Source: Tetrapisispora phaffii CBS 4417 (taxonomy: Eukaryota; Ascomycota; Saccharomycetes; Saccharomycetales; Saccharomycetaceae). From it: a stretch of DNA of 64,000 bases. Below, one piece after another: positions 9,931 through 20,332 of this stretch. How positions within the stretch are numbered: position 1 is the stretch's first letter; every line of letters begins with the position of its first letter. A program made the translations under genes and the position numbers. Where the stretch lies: positions 310,001 to 374,000 of the forward strand of contig NC_016532.1 of assembly GCF_000236905.1 (NCBI RefSeq), given 5' to 3'. The notes under the pieces were generated by a model, which had not been told where the DNA came from, ran no database searches, and saw only the letters and a program-made list of their open reading frames with translations.

Positions 9931-12900
9931 ATGGATAATTTGGCAGTACAATCGAGGCAAGGGAGGACCAGAGCGCTATCGGTCAATACTTATGATGAGC
10001 AACAGCGGAATTCGATGTCAAATTCTTTAGATAAGTTAGAAATGGATCTTTCTTTAATTCAATCACAATGGAACAGAATTATTACTGATGATTCTAACCC
10101 ACTTGAACTGGCATTGAAGTTTTTGGATGACACTTCTGTTGGTTTGGGGCATCGTTTCGATGAGTTTAACCAATTGAAAGAAAAAATTGGATATGACTTA
10201 CAAAATGCAGTAAATGAACATTATCAAGTTTTCAACACTAACATAGCTTCATATTCAATTGCTGTCAATTCGATTGCGAATGCTCAGAATAATATTGAAA
10301 ATATCGAAAATTCTGTTAAAGAAGCAAATTTGAAAATTAACCAAGATAAAGGTTCACTACAAGAACTAAATGAATCTACAATGTCTTACACCAAAATGAT
10401 AGATACAATTTCTGCTATTGAAGAAATTATTAGTTTACCAGAAAAAATGGAGGATTTCATAAGAAAAGAAGAATATAGAGAGGCTCAAAAACTATTAAAA
10501 CGTGCAATGTTTTTGTCAAATACGCATTCTCTTTGGTCAATATCATCATTGACACCAATAAAACAACAAATAGACTTAGCTGAGCATAATTTATTTCAAA
10601 ATATGATAGATGAACTACATGACATTATATATTCAAAAAAAAGTGCGTCTACTTTCGATAATGAAATTTTAGAGAAAATCCATACATCAAAGTCAGATTT
10701 TACTAGTACGGAGAATTATTTATACACAATTGTGAGTATTGATATTGACCAACAATCTGAAAATATGAATATTAAACTAAAGAACTTTTTAGAAAATATT
10801 AAAAACTTAAAACCTACAAAATTAAATTCAGTATACATTGAAGAAGGCACTGATTACGATAGAATCTTCAATTTATTAATCTTAATAAACTCCTTAGATA
10901 AACTTCCTTTAGCTTTAAGAATATTGGTTGATAGAGCAACTAAAGAGCTACATGACATTGTCATCCAGAGCAGTGAAGAAATACGTTCGAGATATCCTTC
11001 GTTAATGAAAATTGGTGGCGCTACATTAGATAGTAATTTCGGCATGTCAATGAGAAATCCAATATCTATTATTATGCGTGAGTGGTTCTGGAAGATATTT
11101 GTCAAAATTCTTTTAGCAGTTCAAAGGCATAGAGTGATTTTTGAATCTGTCTCTGTATTTCAACAATTGTTTAACCTTCATATTTCATATAGGTTTGGTG
11201 ATATTTGGAAAAAATGTTTAATAGAAGTGAGATTATTATTGAATAAGTATTTGAATGATACAACAATGGATAAAAAGGCAATTTTGCACAGAAGAGATAC
11301 CAGCCTGGCCAAACCGATCTCAACAGAACACATTTTTACCCTACAAAGTAATCTTCATGACAATTCAATTGCAAAAAATCATACAGCTGCTTTGAAGACA
11401 TTGTTACAGGATATATTTCCTGGTTTCTCTGTTCCAGGAAATATTAATTTATCATCAATTTATGTTGAAGAAGAGTCATATGAAGAAGAAGAAGCATTGA
11501 TTCAACCTACTGTATTTAACATGAGGCTAGCTCTTGAACCCGTCCTGTTGTTTATTCAAGCTACATCTAATATAATTCCATCTGGCCTTTCAGAAGTAAC
11601 GAAACCATCAATGTCCTTTTTATCTGAATATATGAAAAAAGTTTTCATTCCAAAGTTCGAGTCCACATTATATGTCATTTATGATAGCAATGTATTTTCA
11701 AATAATCCTTATGCGTTTGAGTCGAATAATGAGAACAAGAATGTACTAAAGTCAGTGAATGACTTTTATACTCTATTTTGCAATACCCTTACTGTCATGA
11801 ACACCACATACACTTTCAGAGCAAACATATGTTCTGTTATTATAAATATATTAGAGAAGTTCCAAATATATTATGAAAAGTTATTTCAAACTTTACTGGG
11901 TGTTACAAATGAAAATTATACAAGGAAGTTACTCGGAATTTGGATGAATGACGAAGCTTTAATGGGAACAGAATTTGAATATTTAAAACATAACGTTTCA
12001 TTAAATGTGAACGAAGCAAAATTGTTGTTCAGGCATTGTTCTCAATTCTATTACAAGGGTAATGGTTTGAAAAAAGATGATATATTTAATAATATTGATT
12101 TAGATATCGTGTTGCATTTCTATAATTCATTAGAATGGGCATTAAAATGGTTCAGCGAATTAAGAAAAACAGTCGACTCTTCTGTGACTGTATTAGATGA
12201 AAATTCAAACGCAAATGATGTCAGATTAATGTGGTCGTTATACGATTGTGATGAACTTTCACAAGTTGTTAAAACAACAAAATTGAGACTATCTATGGAT
12301 GTTGAATCTGTTAAGAAATTTGATTCCATAACCGAAAAGATAGAAAACTTAAAATATCGTGTTCTAACTTCTTTAAGATTTGATTTAAGAGCTAGGGTTA
12401 TCTTTAATATTGGCAAAATGTTCAAGAATAACTATAATTGGAGCCCTGATGTCGGTAGTACAGAATTAGAATCTAGTATTGGTAACCTGATTTCCGACAT
12501 CAGAATGCATGATAATAAACTCAAGTCTAATTTGGATGAAAAGATTAGAAATCAAGTTGGTTCGGGTATTGATATTGTAATTAATTATGCTTTCATCTCA
12601 GGTGCAACTTCGATAAAATCAATTAATACAAACGGTATCAAAAAGATCAACAGAAATATTACCTATCTACAAAATGTCTGTAGAAACGTCATTGAGGATT
12701 CAAATTCTATTAACATGAATGATTCACTAAATTTTTACACTGCATGTGGATTATCTGAATTACAATTCTTCAAAAAACTAGAAGACAATGAATTGAGTTT
12801 CTGTACCAAGTATGATTTGAAAAATATCATCAGATTGATCTACGGTGATGATGCTATACCAGCAACTAGAAAACAAAGAGATACTAACACGCATGTTAGA

Positions 12901-12981
12901 GCTACATCAATGTCTGGTAACAAAAGATACAACGAAGCAATTCAAAAAATCAATACAATGACTTCGGATAACGAAGAATAG
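9931..12981 (+). CDS. SEC8: Exocyst subunit Sec8
   Basis: Large exocyst subunit, 1016 residues against 1065 in S. cerevisiae. The exocyst tethers secretory vesicles at the bud tip and neck. The N-terminal region after MDNLAVQSRQGRTRALSVN carries the helical Sec8/EXOC4 segment, with WNRIITDDSNPLELALKFLD and HYQVFNTNIASYSIAVNSI. The rest is an elongated helical rod without enzymatic motifs. The frame extends 12 codons upstream to a TTG at 9895, but the ATG at 9931 is the first proper start. It directly follows SMK1, matching YPR054W-YPR055W. Confidence 0.94.
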   Translation: MDNLAVQSRQGRTRALSVNTYDEQQRNSMSNSLDKLEMDLSLIQSQWNRIITDDSNPLELALKFLDDTSVGLGHRFDEFNQLKEKIGYDLQNAVNEHYQVFNTNIASYSIAVNSIANAQNNIENIENSVKEANLKINQDKGSLQELNESTMSYTKMIDTISAIEEIISLPEKMEDFIRKEEYREAQKLLKRAMFLSNTHSLWSISSLTPIKQQIDLAEHNLFQNMIDELHDIIYSKKSASTFDNEILEKIHTSKSDFTSTENYLYTIVSIDIDQQSENMNIKLKNFLENIKNLKPTKLNSVYIEEGTDYDRIFNLLILINSLDKLPLALRILVDRATKELHDIVIQSSEEIRSRYPSLMKIGGATLDSNFGMSMRNPISIIMREWFWKIFVKILLAVQRHRVIFESVSVFQQLFNLHISYRFGDIWKKCLIEVRLLLNKYLNDTTMDKKAILHRRDTSLAKPISTEHIFTLQSNLHDNSIAKNHTAALKTLLQDIFPGFSVPGNINLSSIYVEEESYEEEEALIQPTVFNMRLALEPVLLFIQATSNIIPSGLSEVTKPSMSFLSEYMKKVFIPKFESTLYVIYDSNVFSNNPYAFESNNENKNVLKSVNDFYTLFCNTLTVMNTTYTFRANICSVIINILEKFQIYYEKLFQTLLGVTNENYTRKLLGIWMNDEALMGTEFEYLKHNVSLNVNEAKLLFRHCSQFYYKGNGLKKDDIFNNIDLDIVLHFYNSLEWALKWFSELRKTVDSSVTVLDENSNANDVRLMWSLYDCDELSQVVKTTKLRLSMDVESVKKFDSITEKIENLKYRVLTSLRFDLRARVIFNIGKMFKNNYNWSPDVGSTELESSIGNLISDIRMHDNKLKSNLDEKIRNQVGSGIDIVINYAFISGATSIKSINTNGIKKINRNITYLQNVCRNVIEDSNSINMNDSLNFYTACGLSELQFFKKLEDNELSFCTKYDLKNIIRLIYGDDAIPATRKQRDTNTHVRATSMSGNKRYNEAIQKINTMTSDNEE

Positions 12982-13314
12982 AAAATAATCGTATAGTATT
13001 TACAAATTAATAGTATTTATAGATTTATGTAGTATTTCGAATACCATGTGTTTATTATTACACCAATTGTGGACAGTTCTTCCTTTGATATACTTAACCG
13101 AATAAGAAAGATAGCATTCAAAAAAAGTCTTATAGAAATCATAAAATTGAAAGCTTTAAATATTTATGAAAACGAATGGGAAATTATTGAAAAGAAAGGT
13201 TATAACAGCATTTTCTTCTATGATATTTAGGATACTTATAATAGATATATTAATGAACCAAATTCATATGACCTGATTACGTTAAAAAACTTTGTTTCTG
13301 TTATGTAGTTAAAT
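12982..13314. other. Intergenic region, MMS4 promoter
   Basis: AT-rich spacer between same-strand genes. A 60-codon frame opened by GTG runs through it (13048-13230) but has no ATG start and no family I recognise. In S. cerevisiae TFB4 follows SEC8; I see no trace of its zinc-finger region here. Confidence 0.4.
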
Positions 13315-15168
13315 ATGCAAGAAAGTTCCATTAATTTTATTGAAACCCACAATGATGGTGAAGCTCTAGAAATATACAGTATCCACTCTATTGATTCCGA
13401 AAAGAGTAATGAAAGCAAAGGTCTTGAGCAAAATGGTGATTTAAGAAAGGATAACCAAATTGGTGCAGGAGGGGAAAGTTCTCTTATTATTATTGAAAAT
13501 AATTCACTTGAAATAGACGTCCCATTTTTTGAAGATGATGCTAATAAAAGAAATTCGTCACAAGAAGGCAAACAAACAACTCGAGGTAAGACTCAGTTAA
13601 TTGAGTCACGAACAATTCTTGATAAAATATTGTCAAGTGACTCTATCTCATCAGCAAATGACAGCAGTCTTGCAAATTTTTACGGCAATGATAATAAAAT
13701 AACCTCCCTGGTAAACCGCTGGAGGTCAACTAAAGAACCTTCGTTAAGTCAAAATAAACAACATCCAGAAGAAATTGCCAATTCATCTACTAAAAATTCA
13801 CAAAATATTCTGAAAACCTTTCCTATATCCTCACCAATCCAGCATTCACAAGGAGATTCACAAGATAACCAATCGGTGAATGAGTTTGTAGAAAACATTT
13901 CCCCAAATAAGAAACAGTTATTTGTGCCATTGGATACTACAAGTATAGAGGATATTCATGATTTGGAATTTTCTAAAATATTAAATACTTCAACTTCAAA
14001 TGCAGTCTTATCAACACCGCTTAAAGTATCCAATAAAGATACAATCATAAAGTTTCCAGCAGCCAATGTAGATTTAATCACGGGTCCACAAAAGGAGAAT
14101 CTCAATCAAACCATCAAAAGGAAATCATTAGAAAATAATTATGACCAGTTAAAATATTATATCAGCAGAGGTAAAGAATATGACCCAGATGATTCTAAAT
14201 TCTTAATAAGCAAGCACATGAGAGAAAATAAAAAAGCATTCAAGGAAGTAAATCAGAATTACAGAGATAATATAGATGCTAGATCTACTTTAATAGTTGA
14301 GATGTCATCAAACCTAATTAGACTTTTATCTAGCAAAATGGATAATTTCTCCGATCACATTAAACCATCTACGCTTCAGTCTAGTTCTAATGATAATAAT
14401 GAGCTGATTAGGTTTCTAAGACGATCGAATAGTGAATATGATTTTAGGAATGACGTTTATTATCCAGCGGACTTCAAAATAGTTGAAGAAAATATATATC
14501 TATTATACTACGATGCATTTGAATTTTTTAAACAATACAGTCATAATAAATCTGCATTATTCCACCAAATAAAGGAATACACAAAAGCTGGAAAACATGT
14601 CCTCTTAACCCTCTATAATCTGAAGAATTTAAAAAAAGCCATTCAAACGGTGGAGAATAATGATTATATCACTAAAGTTCAAAATCAACTTACTGGATCC
14701 CCTTCCAAGCAAAACAAAAGAAAGAGAATGAAAGTAATTGAAGACCTTCATATGTCATCTACATCAATAGAAAAAAGACTTCGGTATATTGATCGACTAT
14801 GGGGTGTTAAGGTTCATACGGTAAACTCACATCTAGAATTTATTAACTCTTTACCAAATCTGCTTTCATTAGTAGGGAAACAATATAATGATTCGGCGAT
14901 AAAATATATGAAATATGCCTATTTGCATGTTAAATCAGCTAAAAATAAAGAAGATGTGTTAACGAAAATCATTCATCAAGTTGGAAGAGTTCCAGAATTA
15001 AAAGCAGAGAATATCACCAGAGCATATCCCACCTTCCAACAATTACTAAAAGACTTTGATGGAGGTAAATTGAGATCTGGTTCTGATGGAAAATATCTCA
15101 TGACAGAAAAAATTGAAAGCCGGTTATATAAATTGTTTACAAGTGATGATCCTAATGAAACAATATAA
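13315..15168 (+). CDS. MMS4: Mms4, regulatory subunit of the Mus81 endonuclease
   Basis: Fast-evolving 617-residue protein (S. cerevisiae Mms4 has 691). With Mus81 it cleaves branched DNA such as D-loops and replication-fork intermediates. The N-terminal half is disordered, Ser/Asn-rich and full of SP/TP sites, including PISSPIQH and SNAVLSTPLK, as expected for a subunit activated by cell-cycle kinases. The C-terminal half is better ordered, from about residue 355, with a basic segment PSKQNKRKRMK and helical repeats up to the end, fitting an inactive ERCC4-like fold plus helix-hairpin-helix. Its place upstream of convergent FES1 matches YBR098W / YBR101C. No other family fits better. Confidence 0.72.
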   Translation: MQESSINFIETHNDGEALEIYSIHSIDSEKSNESKGLEQNGDLRKDNQIGAGGESSLIIIENNSLEIDVPFFEDDANKRNSSQEGKQTTRGKTQLIESRTILDKILSSDSISSANDSSLANFYGNDNKITSLVNRWRSTKEPSLSQNKQHPEEIANSSTKNSQNILKTFPISSPIQHSQGDSQDNQSVNEFVENISPNKKQLFVPLDTTSIEDIHDLEFSKILNTSTSNAVLSTPLKVSNKDTIIKFPAANVDLITGPQKENLNQTIKRKSLENNYDQLKYYISRGKEYDPDDSKFLISKHMRENKKAFKEVNQNYRDNIDARSTLIVEMSSNLIRLLSSKMDNFSDHIKPSTLQSSSNDNNELIRFLRRSNSEYDFRNDVYYPADFKIVEENIYLLYYDAFEFFKQYSHNKSALFHQIKEYTKAGKHVLLTLYNLKNLKKAIQTVENNDYITKVQNQLTGSPSKQNKRKRMKVIEDLHMSSTSIEKRLRYIDRLWGVKVHTVNSHLEFINSLPNLLSLVGKQYNDSAIKYMKYAYLHVKSAKNKEDVLTKIIHQVGRVPELKAENITRAYPTFQQLLKDFDGGKLRSGSDGKYLMTEKIESRLYKLFTSDDPNETI

Positions 15169-15397
15169 TATTGTTTTCACTTTCTATACTATCACTTACA
15201 TATTCTATAAATATTGAAACATTCAAATTAATTAAATTACGTACTAATTACCTGTTCCTACCTTTTTTGACGTTTAATGAATTGCACTTTACAAAAGGTA
15301 CTGTTTTAAATGATTATGATTTGTTAATAAGATTATCAATATTATGCATACTATTATTATTATCATAATAATAAAGTAAGTTCAAAATTGAAAATAT

Positions 15398-16273
15398 TTA
15401 ATTCAATACATGCTTTACAGTTAGATAATCATCTTCATTCAGCCTATCTTTGTACTCTGTTATGATTGTGAATCCTTCATTCAATTTTGATAGTTCAGAT
15501 TCACTAAATGTTATCTTTGCGGAAATCAATTGGCTTAAGAAATTTAAAATTCTATCTATTAAATTCAAATCAGTTTCATTCTTTAAACAAATGATGGTGG
15601 TCTCAATAATATTTTCCTCTCTTAATTGATCTATTAGTTTACTATCAATTTTAACTGATGTCAAAAATGCAGCTAACAATGCGATAGTTCTCATCTTTAG
15701 TTTTGGAGTTGATGATTTTTCACTTAAAATTGGAGCAACGATATCCAGTCCTTTAGCTTCATAAAATTTTTTAGCATTAGTTTCGTTGTTTCTAATTAAG
15801 TTCGAGAGTGCGTAAAGAGCCTTTACTCTGACATTAAAATGCTGATGGTTCCTTTCAGATGCCAAGGCGATTAATTTTTCAAGGCCAGCATCATACTTAA
15901 TAAAATTATCTTGTGCACTAACATTATTTTGAACTGCAGTTCCTACTATAGACAAAGCAGCAGCTCTCATGTCCGCCTCTTCATGTTCTAAAATGCCAAT
16001 TATTGGTTCCCACATTTTCATGTTTTCTATATTATTAGCATTATCTATGTTTTCAATTAATAGTTCAAAATTATCCATAGCTATCATCTTGTGCTCTAAT
16101 TCAGCTTCTTCATTAGCAATTACTTGCAAAGATTCCTTCATTAAAGTTGCATCATCTGGACCAGCACCACCAAACAGCTGTTGCAGTAATCTAGGGTCTG
16201 GTTGTCCAGCCCTTGCGATTGCATCTTTGTCACCTTGTGCATTTGCAATTGACCAATGTAACAATTTCTCCAT
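15398..16273 (-). CDS. FES1: Hsp70 nucleotide exchange factor Fes1
   Basis: Cytosolic Armadillo-type nucleotide exchange factor (HspBP1 family) for Ssa Hsp70s, 291 residues against 290 in S. cerevisiae. It begins with the conserved MEKLLHWSIANAQGDKDA and continues with helical repeats such as NLIRNNETNAKKFYEAKGLD and RTIALLAAFLTSVKID. Fes1 releases misfolded proteins from Hsp70 for degradation. It converges on MMS4 and diverges from BRR1. A three-unit heat-shock element about 230 bp upstream fits the known Hsf1 dependence of FES1. Confidence 0.96.
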   Translation of the reverse strand: MEKLLHWSIANAQGDKDAIARAGQPDPRLLQQLFGGAGPDDATLMKESLQVIANEEAELEHKMIAMDNFELLIENIDNANNIENMKMWEPIIGILEHEEADMRAAALSIVGTAVQNNVSAQDNFIKYDAGLEKLIALASERNHQHFNVRVKALYALSNLIRNNETNAKKFYEAKGLDIVAPILSEKSSTPKLKMRTIALLAAFLTSVKIDSKLIDQLREENIIETTIICLKNETDLNLIDRILNFLSQLISAKITFSESELSKLNEGFTIITEYKDRLNEDDYLTVKHVLN

Positions 16274-16501
16274 TTTGTATTGTACTCTTTATATAACTGT
16301 TTAATATATATATGGATGTAAAGTTACCAATATAATACGAACACCTGTTGATTTGCAGTGTACTTTGATATTCTCGATATCAATATTTGCTAAATACCTT
16401 TCATAATATATGCTAATCATAATATTATTTATATTTATATATATATATTATCAGTAGTAATACTAATGTAAACGATTTTTGAAATATTTCGATGAGCTCC
16501 G

Positions 16502-16514
16502 GAACATTCTGGAA
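16502..16514. promoter_or_regulatory. Heat-shock element upstream of FES1
   Basis: GAAcaTTCtgGAA: three perfectly alternating nGAAn units with the canonical two-base spacing for Hsf1. It is 229 bp upstream of FES1 and 250 bp upstream of BRR1 in their divergent promoter. FES1 is the likely target because it serves Hsp70. Confidence 0.7.
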
Positions 16515-16763
16515 AATATTTAGCGATGAACATTGATGATCGAAATCCATATACTCAATAGTACAAGTTGATTACAAGAGAACAGAGAAGGTATATGTTC
16601 GAAAGAAGAATTCTGTCAAGAGACTTCATTCAAAGCATATAATCATTTAATTATGAAGGTTTTTTTTGTTGCATATAGGTTATTTATAGGGAGGGGAAGC
16701 TTTCCAGCAGGAAGGATATTCCAATATCAACGTGGTTAAACTTATATTTCATTAATTATATCA

Positions 16764-17876
16764 ATGAGTGATAAGTCAAGTCAGAGAATTGATCCTGTAT
16801 TTGGACAATCAAGAGCTTTTGCCTTAAACGATCCTTTGGTGAATCCAGATATATTGAAGTACTTGGAAGGAGTGAAGGAAGAAGCGATTAGATCGACATT
16901 TGAAACGTATTCGGAGAAGAAACCTCGGAATGATGAAGTAAAACATATAGCATCGATGTATGATGATGATGGAGATTCCTACAATTCTGAAGTCAAATAT
17001 GCTGGCACGGAGGTTTATAAACAAGAACTACGATTCCCTGAAAGACATTCTTATTTGACGAAATACCCTGAAAGTTTAATAAAATTTCAGAGGAATATGC
17101 CAAAATGGGTGAAGTGGTTTAAACGTTGTAAAATAGAGCTGAGAGATACTGGTTACGTGTTTGAAGGTTACGATAACTCAACTATGGAATTGATCTTGTA
17201 TCATCTACAAGAATATTTGAATATTAAAAGAAAAAAAGGGTTTCCCTTACACTTGTTTAATATTTTGAAAGATGTCACTAATGATGTTGAAGAAAAGGAT
17301 AAAATGACAATAGATAGTGAATGGTTAGAAACGATATTTAATGTCCTTAAATCGAGACGGTTGAAAGGAATTGCGGATGTAATAGCTGTTATTTCGGAAA
17401 TGCATTCATTCACTCCAATGGGATTTAAACAATGGTATGCTTATATAATTAAAAATGAGCCTTCGCATTCAATATTTGTGAATATTATAAATAATCGGAA
17501 CATGTGGATCTTGTTACAGTATATGACTAAAACATGGGTGAAAACTATCAATTTGAATAAGAAGCCTACAGAATCAAAGAGGTTATCACAATGGTTAATA
17601 TATATGTTATTGCATTTACCTGAACATTTAACGGCAGAGTACATCAGTGAGTTAAGATCTCTTGCTAAAAAGTGTCGCGATATCATTCTAACGAATATAA
17701 CAGATACTAATGAAGCCACTAAAGAATCCAACGTTCTACCCTATTATACTCAAGAATTAATTGATATGGGTTTGGCATTTGGCGATGACGGCACACCAAC
17801 TATAATAGAGCTGACTTTATCTGTCGTTTCCGAAATATATGGCCAAAGGGACCTAACGAACTGGGAAAATATGTAA
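16764..17876 (+). CDS. BRR1: Spliceosomal snRNP biogenesis factor Brr1
   Basis: A 370-residue protein of the Gemin2/SIP1 family (S. cerevisiae Brr1 has 341). It helps load Sm rings on snRNAs. The N-terminal signature DPVFGQSRAFALNDPLVNPD and the adjoining PDILKYLEGVKEEAIR are characteristic, and the C-terminal helical domain contains the LHLPEHLTAEYISELRSLAKK segment. BRR1 followed by YMC1 on the same strand repeats YPR057W-YPR058W. The acidic DDDGD linker near residue 72 is low complexity. Confidence 0.9.
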   Translation: MSDKSSQRIDPVFGQSRAFALNDPLVNPDILKYLEGVKEEAIRSTFETYSEKKPRNDEVKHIASMYDDDGDSYNSEVKYAGTEVYKQELRFPERHSYLTKYPESLIKFQRNMPKWVKWFKRCKIELRDTGYVFEGYDNSTMELILYHLQEYLNIKRKKGFPLHLFNILKDVTNDVEEKDKMTIDSEWLETIFNVLKSRRLKGIADVIAVISEMHSFTPMGFKQWYAYIIKNEPSHSIFVNIINNRNMWILLQYMTKTWVKTINLNKKPTESKRLSQWLIYMLLHLPEHLTAEYISELRSLAKKCRDIILTNITDTNEATKESNVLPYYTQELIDMGLAFGDDGTPTIIELTLSVVSEIYGQRDLTNWENM

Positions 17877-18261
17877 TAAATAAATGAATAAATGAATATA
17901 GCACAGTAATATAATTTTATGTTTAATGAAGTTCCACTACAGTCATTTGGTAACTACTTCATAATAAATAATTAAATGCCTGTCATTTTTTTTCACTAAT
18001 ACTACGGTTTATAGTGAGATGAAATTTTTCAGTGTCTCGAAAATATTGAAATTCTATTGATGACTCTTGTCGAGATAGAATCTACATCTTAATGGAAATT
18101 GAGATGATTAATTACCAATTGTAACTGCGGAGGTTATATAATAATGTTGTTAAGTTATAGTTTATTTAGTTCGACTTTCTTAAAAGATCACCATCCCATT
18201 ACGCTTGACTTCTTGTTCAAGGAAACTGAAGAAAGTGAACAGTACAAAATATATATAAAAA
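17877..18261. promoter_or_regulatory. YMC1 promoter with Gcn4-like site
   Basis: AT-rich spacer. At 18057-18070 it carries TTGATGACTCTTGT, which contains the ATGACTC core of a Gcn4 site and is repeated exactly upstream of ARO7. Otherwise only T-rich runs are seen. Confidence 0.4.
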
Positions 18262-19182
18262 ATGTCTGGAGAAAGTACACCTTTACAAATAATTGATGAT
18301 CTAGATGTGGCTCCACAACAAGACAAAACCAGAGTTATAAAGGATCTTTTAGCTGGTACCGCCGGTGGTATTTCTCAAGTTTTGGTAGGACAACCATTTG
18401 ACACAACTAAAGTCCGTTTACAAACCTCTACGACACCAACGTCTGCCATCGATGTTGTCAAAAACCTATTAAAGAATGAAGGTCCTTCAGGTTTTTATAA
18501 AGGTACTCTCACACCATTAATTGGTGTTGGTGCCTGTGTGTCTATTCAATTTGGTGTCAACGAGGCAATGAAAAGATATTTCCATTCAGTAAACAATTTG
18601 AATTCTGAAACTCTTTCACTATCTCAATATTATCTTAGTGGTCTAGCTGGTGGTGTGGCCAATTCATTTTTAGCCTCTCCAATTGAACATGTAAGAATTC
18701 GCCTACAAACCCAGACTTCTTCAGGTGCCAACGCAGACTTTAAAGGCCCATTGGATTGTATCAGAAAATTAAGAGCTCAAGGTGGTTTAATGAGAGGTCT
18801 AAGTGCTACAATGCTAAGAGAAAGTCATGGATGTGGTACTTATTTTTTAGTTTATGAAGCATTAGTAGCAAATGAAGTTAACAAGTTAAAGGTTAAGAGA
18901 GCAGATATTCCAGCTTGGAAATTGTGTTTATTTGGTGCATTCTCTGGTACTACTCTATGGATGATGGTGTATCCTTTAGATGTTATTAAATCAGTTATTC
19001 AAACAGACAATATTAAGAACCCTAAGAATGGCAATTCTATCCGTGATGTAGCCAAAAGAATATATGGAAGAGGTGGTTTGTCGGCCTTCTTTAAAGGGTT
19101 TGGTCCAACTATGCTAAGAGCCGCTCCTGCAAACGGTGCAACTTTTGCTACCTTTGAATTATTTATGAGACTCATGAATTAA
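18262..19182 (+). CDS. YMC1: Mitochondrial inner-membrane carrier Ymc1/Ymc2
   Basis: SLC25-family mitochondrial carrier of 306 residues with three tandem repeats. Each repeat bears the PX[DE]XX[KR] signature: PFDTTKVRL (about 44), PIEHVRIRL (about 139) and PLDVIKSVI (about 238). Length and position after BRR1 fit YMC1 (YPR058W). Its duplicate YMC2 (YBR104W) belongs to the other interleaved track, so the copy cannot be separated by synteny alone. Ymc1/2 are implicated in glycine or glutamate-related transport in S. cerevisiae. Codon use is more biased than in the neighbours, suggesting good expression. Confidence 0.92.
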   Translation: MSGESTPLQIIDDLDVAPQQDKTRVIKDLLAGTAGGISQVLVGQPFDTTKVRLQTSTTPTSAIDVVKNLLKNEGPSGFYKGTLTPLIGVGACVSIQFGVNEAMKRYFHSVNNLNSETLSLSQYYLSGLAGGVANSFLASPIEHVRIRLQTQTSSGANADFKGPLDCIRKLRAQGGLMRGLSATMLRESHGCGTYFLVYEALVANEVNKLKVKRADIPAWKLCLFGAFSGTTLWMMVYPLDVIKSVIQTDNIKNPKNGNSIRDVAKRIYGRGGLSAFFKGFGPTMLRAAPANGATFATFELFMRLMN

Positions 19183-19408
19183 TCTTAATTGTAACTTTCC
19201 ACAATCTGTGTTAATAATATTATAGATTTCTACTTTGGTAACGTATAAAGGAATGCCAATTGGAAGAATTTCACTTCACTTTACTTTGACTATGCATAAC
19301 AATTTTACATTTTCTGTAAAATTAATATGCAATTATATTATTTTATGATTAGAATATAGTACTTAAACAATTTCTATATAATTCAGTGATGTACCTGACT
19401 CCAAAGAT

Positions 19409-20176
19409 CTATTCTAATCTTCTTAAAAGATATTCAACTTCAACTTCTTTCGTGATTGGAATGACAATTTCTTTGTAAATTTTAACTAAATATTCTGGGG
19501 TTATTTTTCTTTCACCCTCTTTATCAGTTGGGTCTACTCCATAAACTTCAGCTTTTGTTGTTAATCTCTCTAAGATTTTTTCTTCAACTGCAGAGTTCGT
19601 TATATTTTTCATAATGCCATCCACATCTTTTCTTTTAATTAGATCAGTGTATAATTCGACATTATTCTGGAATTTAGCCTCAGCTACAAATTTACCAAAA
19701 TGGATTCTTCTACTCAAACTCTGAAGTAGTTCGATATCTCTTGTTGCAACAGAGCCAAAATTCTCAGCTTGATCTCCACTATACTTAGAAATCAACGGAA
19801 CTATTTCATCAATATAGATTCTTTTAATTTTGTTGTTATAATTGACTTCAGAGGAATACTTAGCTAAAATTTGTGGGTACTCGATGCTTGGTAAAATTGG
19901 TTTTAAAATCTTATCTGGAAAAAATGGCGTTTCATCTGGTGATTCGAATCTCCTCAATTGTGAATGAGCAATTTCTAATTGTAGAATAGCCCAATCCAAA
20001 AAGGATCCTTCGAAATTTGGAATAGATAAATTGGAGTGTTTAGGATCATAAATAGATGGACAGGTTGGAAAGTTAGATCTTTCAATAAACTTGAAGATAA
20101 TGGAATTTTCCATCTTAACTAATTCATCTCTAATATTTTGTAAATTCAAAACAGTCTCTGGTTTAGTGAAATCCAT
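19409..20176 (-). CDS. ARO7: Chorismate mutase
   Basis: AroQ-type eukaryotic chorismate mutase converting chorismate to prephenate, the first committed step to Phe and Tyr. The 255 residues match S. cerevisiae Aro7 (256), including N-terminal MDFTKPETVLNLQNIRDELV, SIIFKFIERSNFP and the C-terminal ITPEYLVKIYKEIVIPITKEVEVEYLLRRLE region. The family is dimeric and all-helical, inhibited by Tyr and activated by Trp. It converges on YMC1 and is followed on the same strand by JID1, as in YPR060C-YPR061C. Confidence 0.98.
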   Translation of the reverse strand: MDFTKPETVLNLQNIRDELVKMENSIIFKFIERSNFPTCPSIYDPKHSNLSIPNFEGSFLDWAILQLEIAHSQLRRFESPDETPFFPDKILKPILPSIEYPQILAKYSSEVNYNNKIKRIYIDEIVPLISKYSGDQAENFGSVATRDIELLQSLSRRIHFGKFVAEAKFQNNVELYTDLIKRKDVDGIMKNITNSAVEEKILERLTTKAEVYGVDPTDKEGERKITPEYLVKIYKEIVIPITKEVEVEYLLRRLE

Positions 20177-20318
20177 TGTTGTTGTTAGAGTGTAAAAAGA
20201 TTTAGATTCTCCTATTGAAACAATTGGATGTAATTATTCTAAGTGTCTCAATGTGGTTAAAGTGAAAGAATTGACGGCAGATTCATGTTATGCCAAGCAA
20301 ATATCATCAAACTCACAT

Positions 20319-20332
20319 TTGATGACTCTTGT
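20319..20332. promoter_or_regulatory. Gcn4-like site upstream of ARO7
   Basis: TTGATGACTCTTGT, containing the ATGACTC half of the Gcn4 consensus, 143 bp upstream of ARO7. The same 14 bases occur upstream of YMC1. It lies in the 467-bp spacer between JID1 and ARO7, which otherwise shows nothing I can name. Confidence 0.4.

Noticed and set aside
13048..13230. 60-codon plus frame between SEC8 and MMS4
   Set aside because: No in-frame ATG (starts with GTG) and no recognisable family; possible relic but not supportable.
17915..17925. 11/11 match to the ARS consensus (TTTTATGTTTA) between BRR1 and YMC1
   Set aside because: Such degenerate AT-rich matches occur often by chance; no B-element can be argued from sequence alone.
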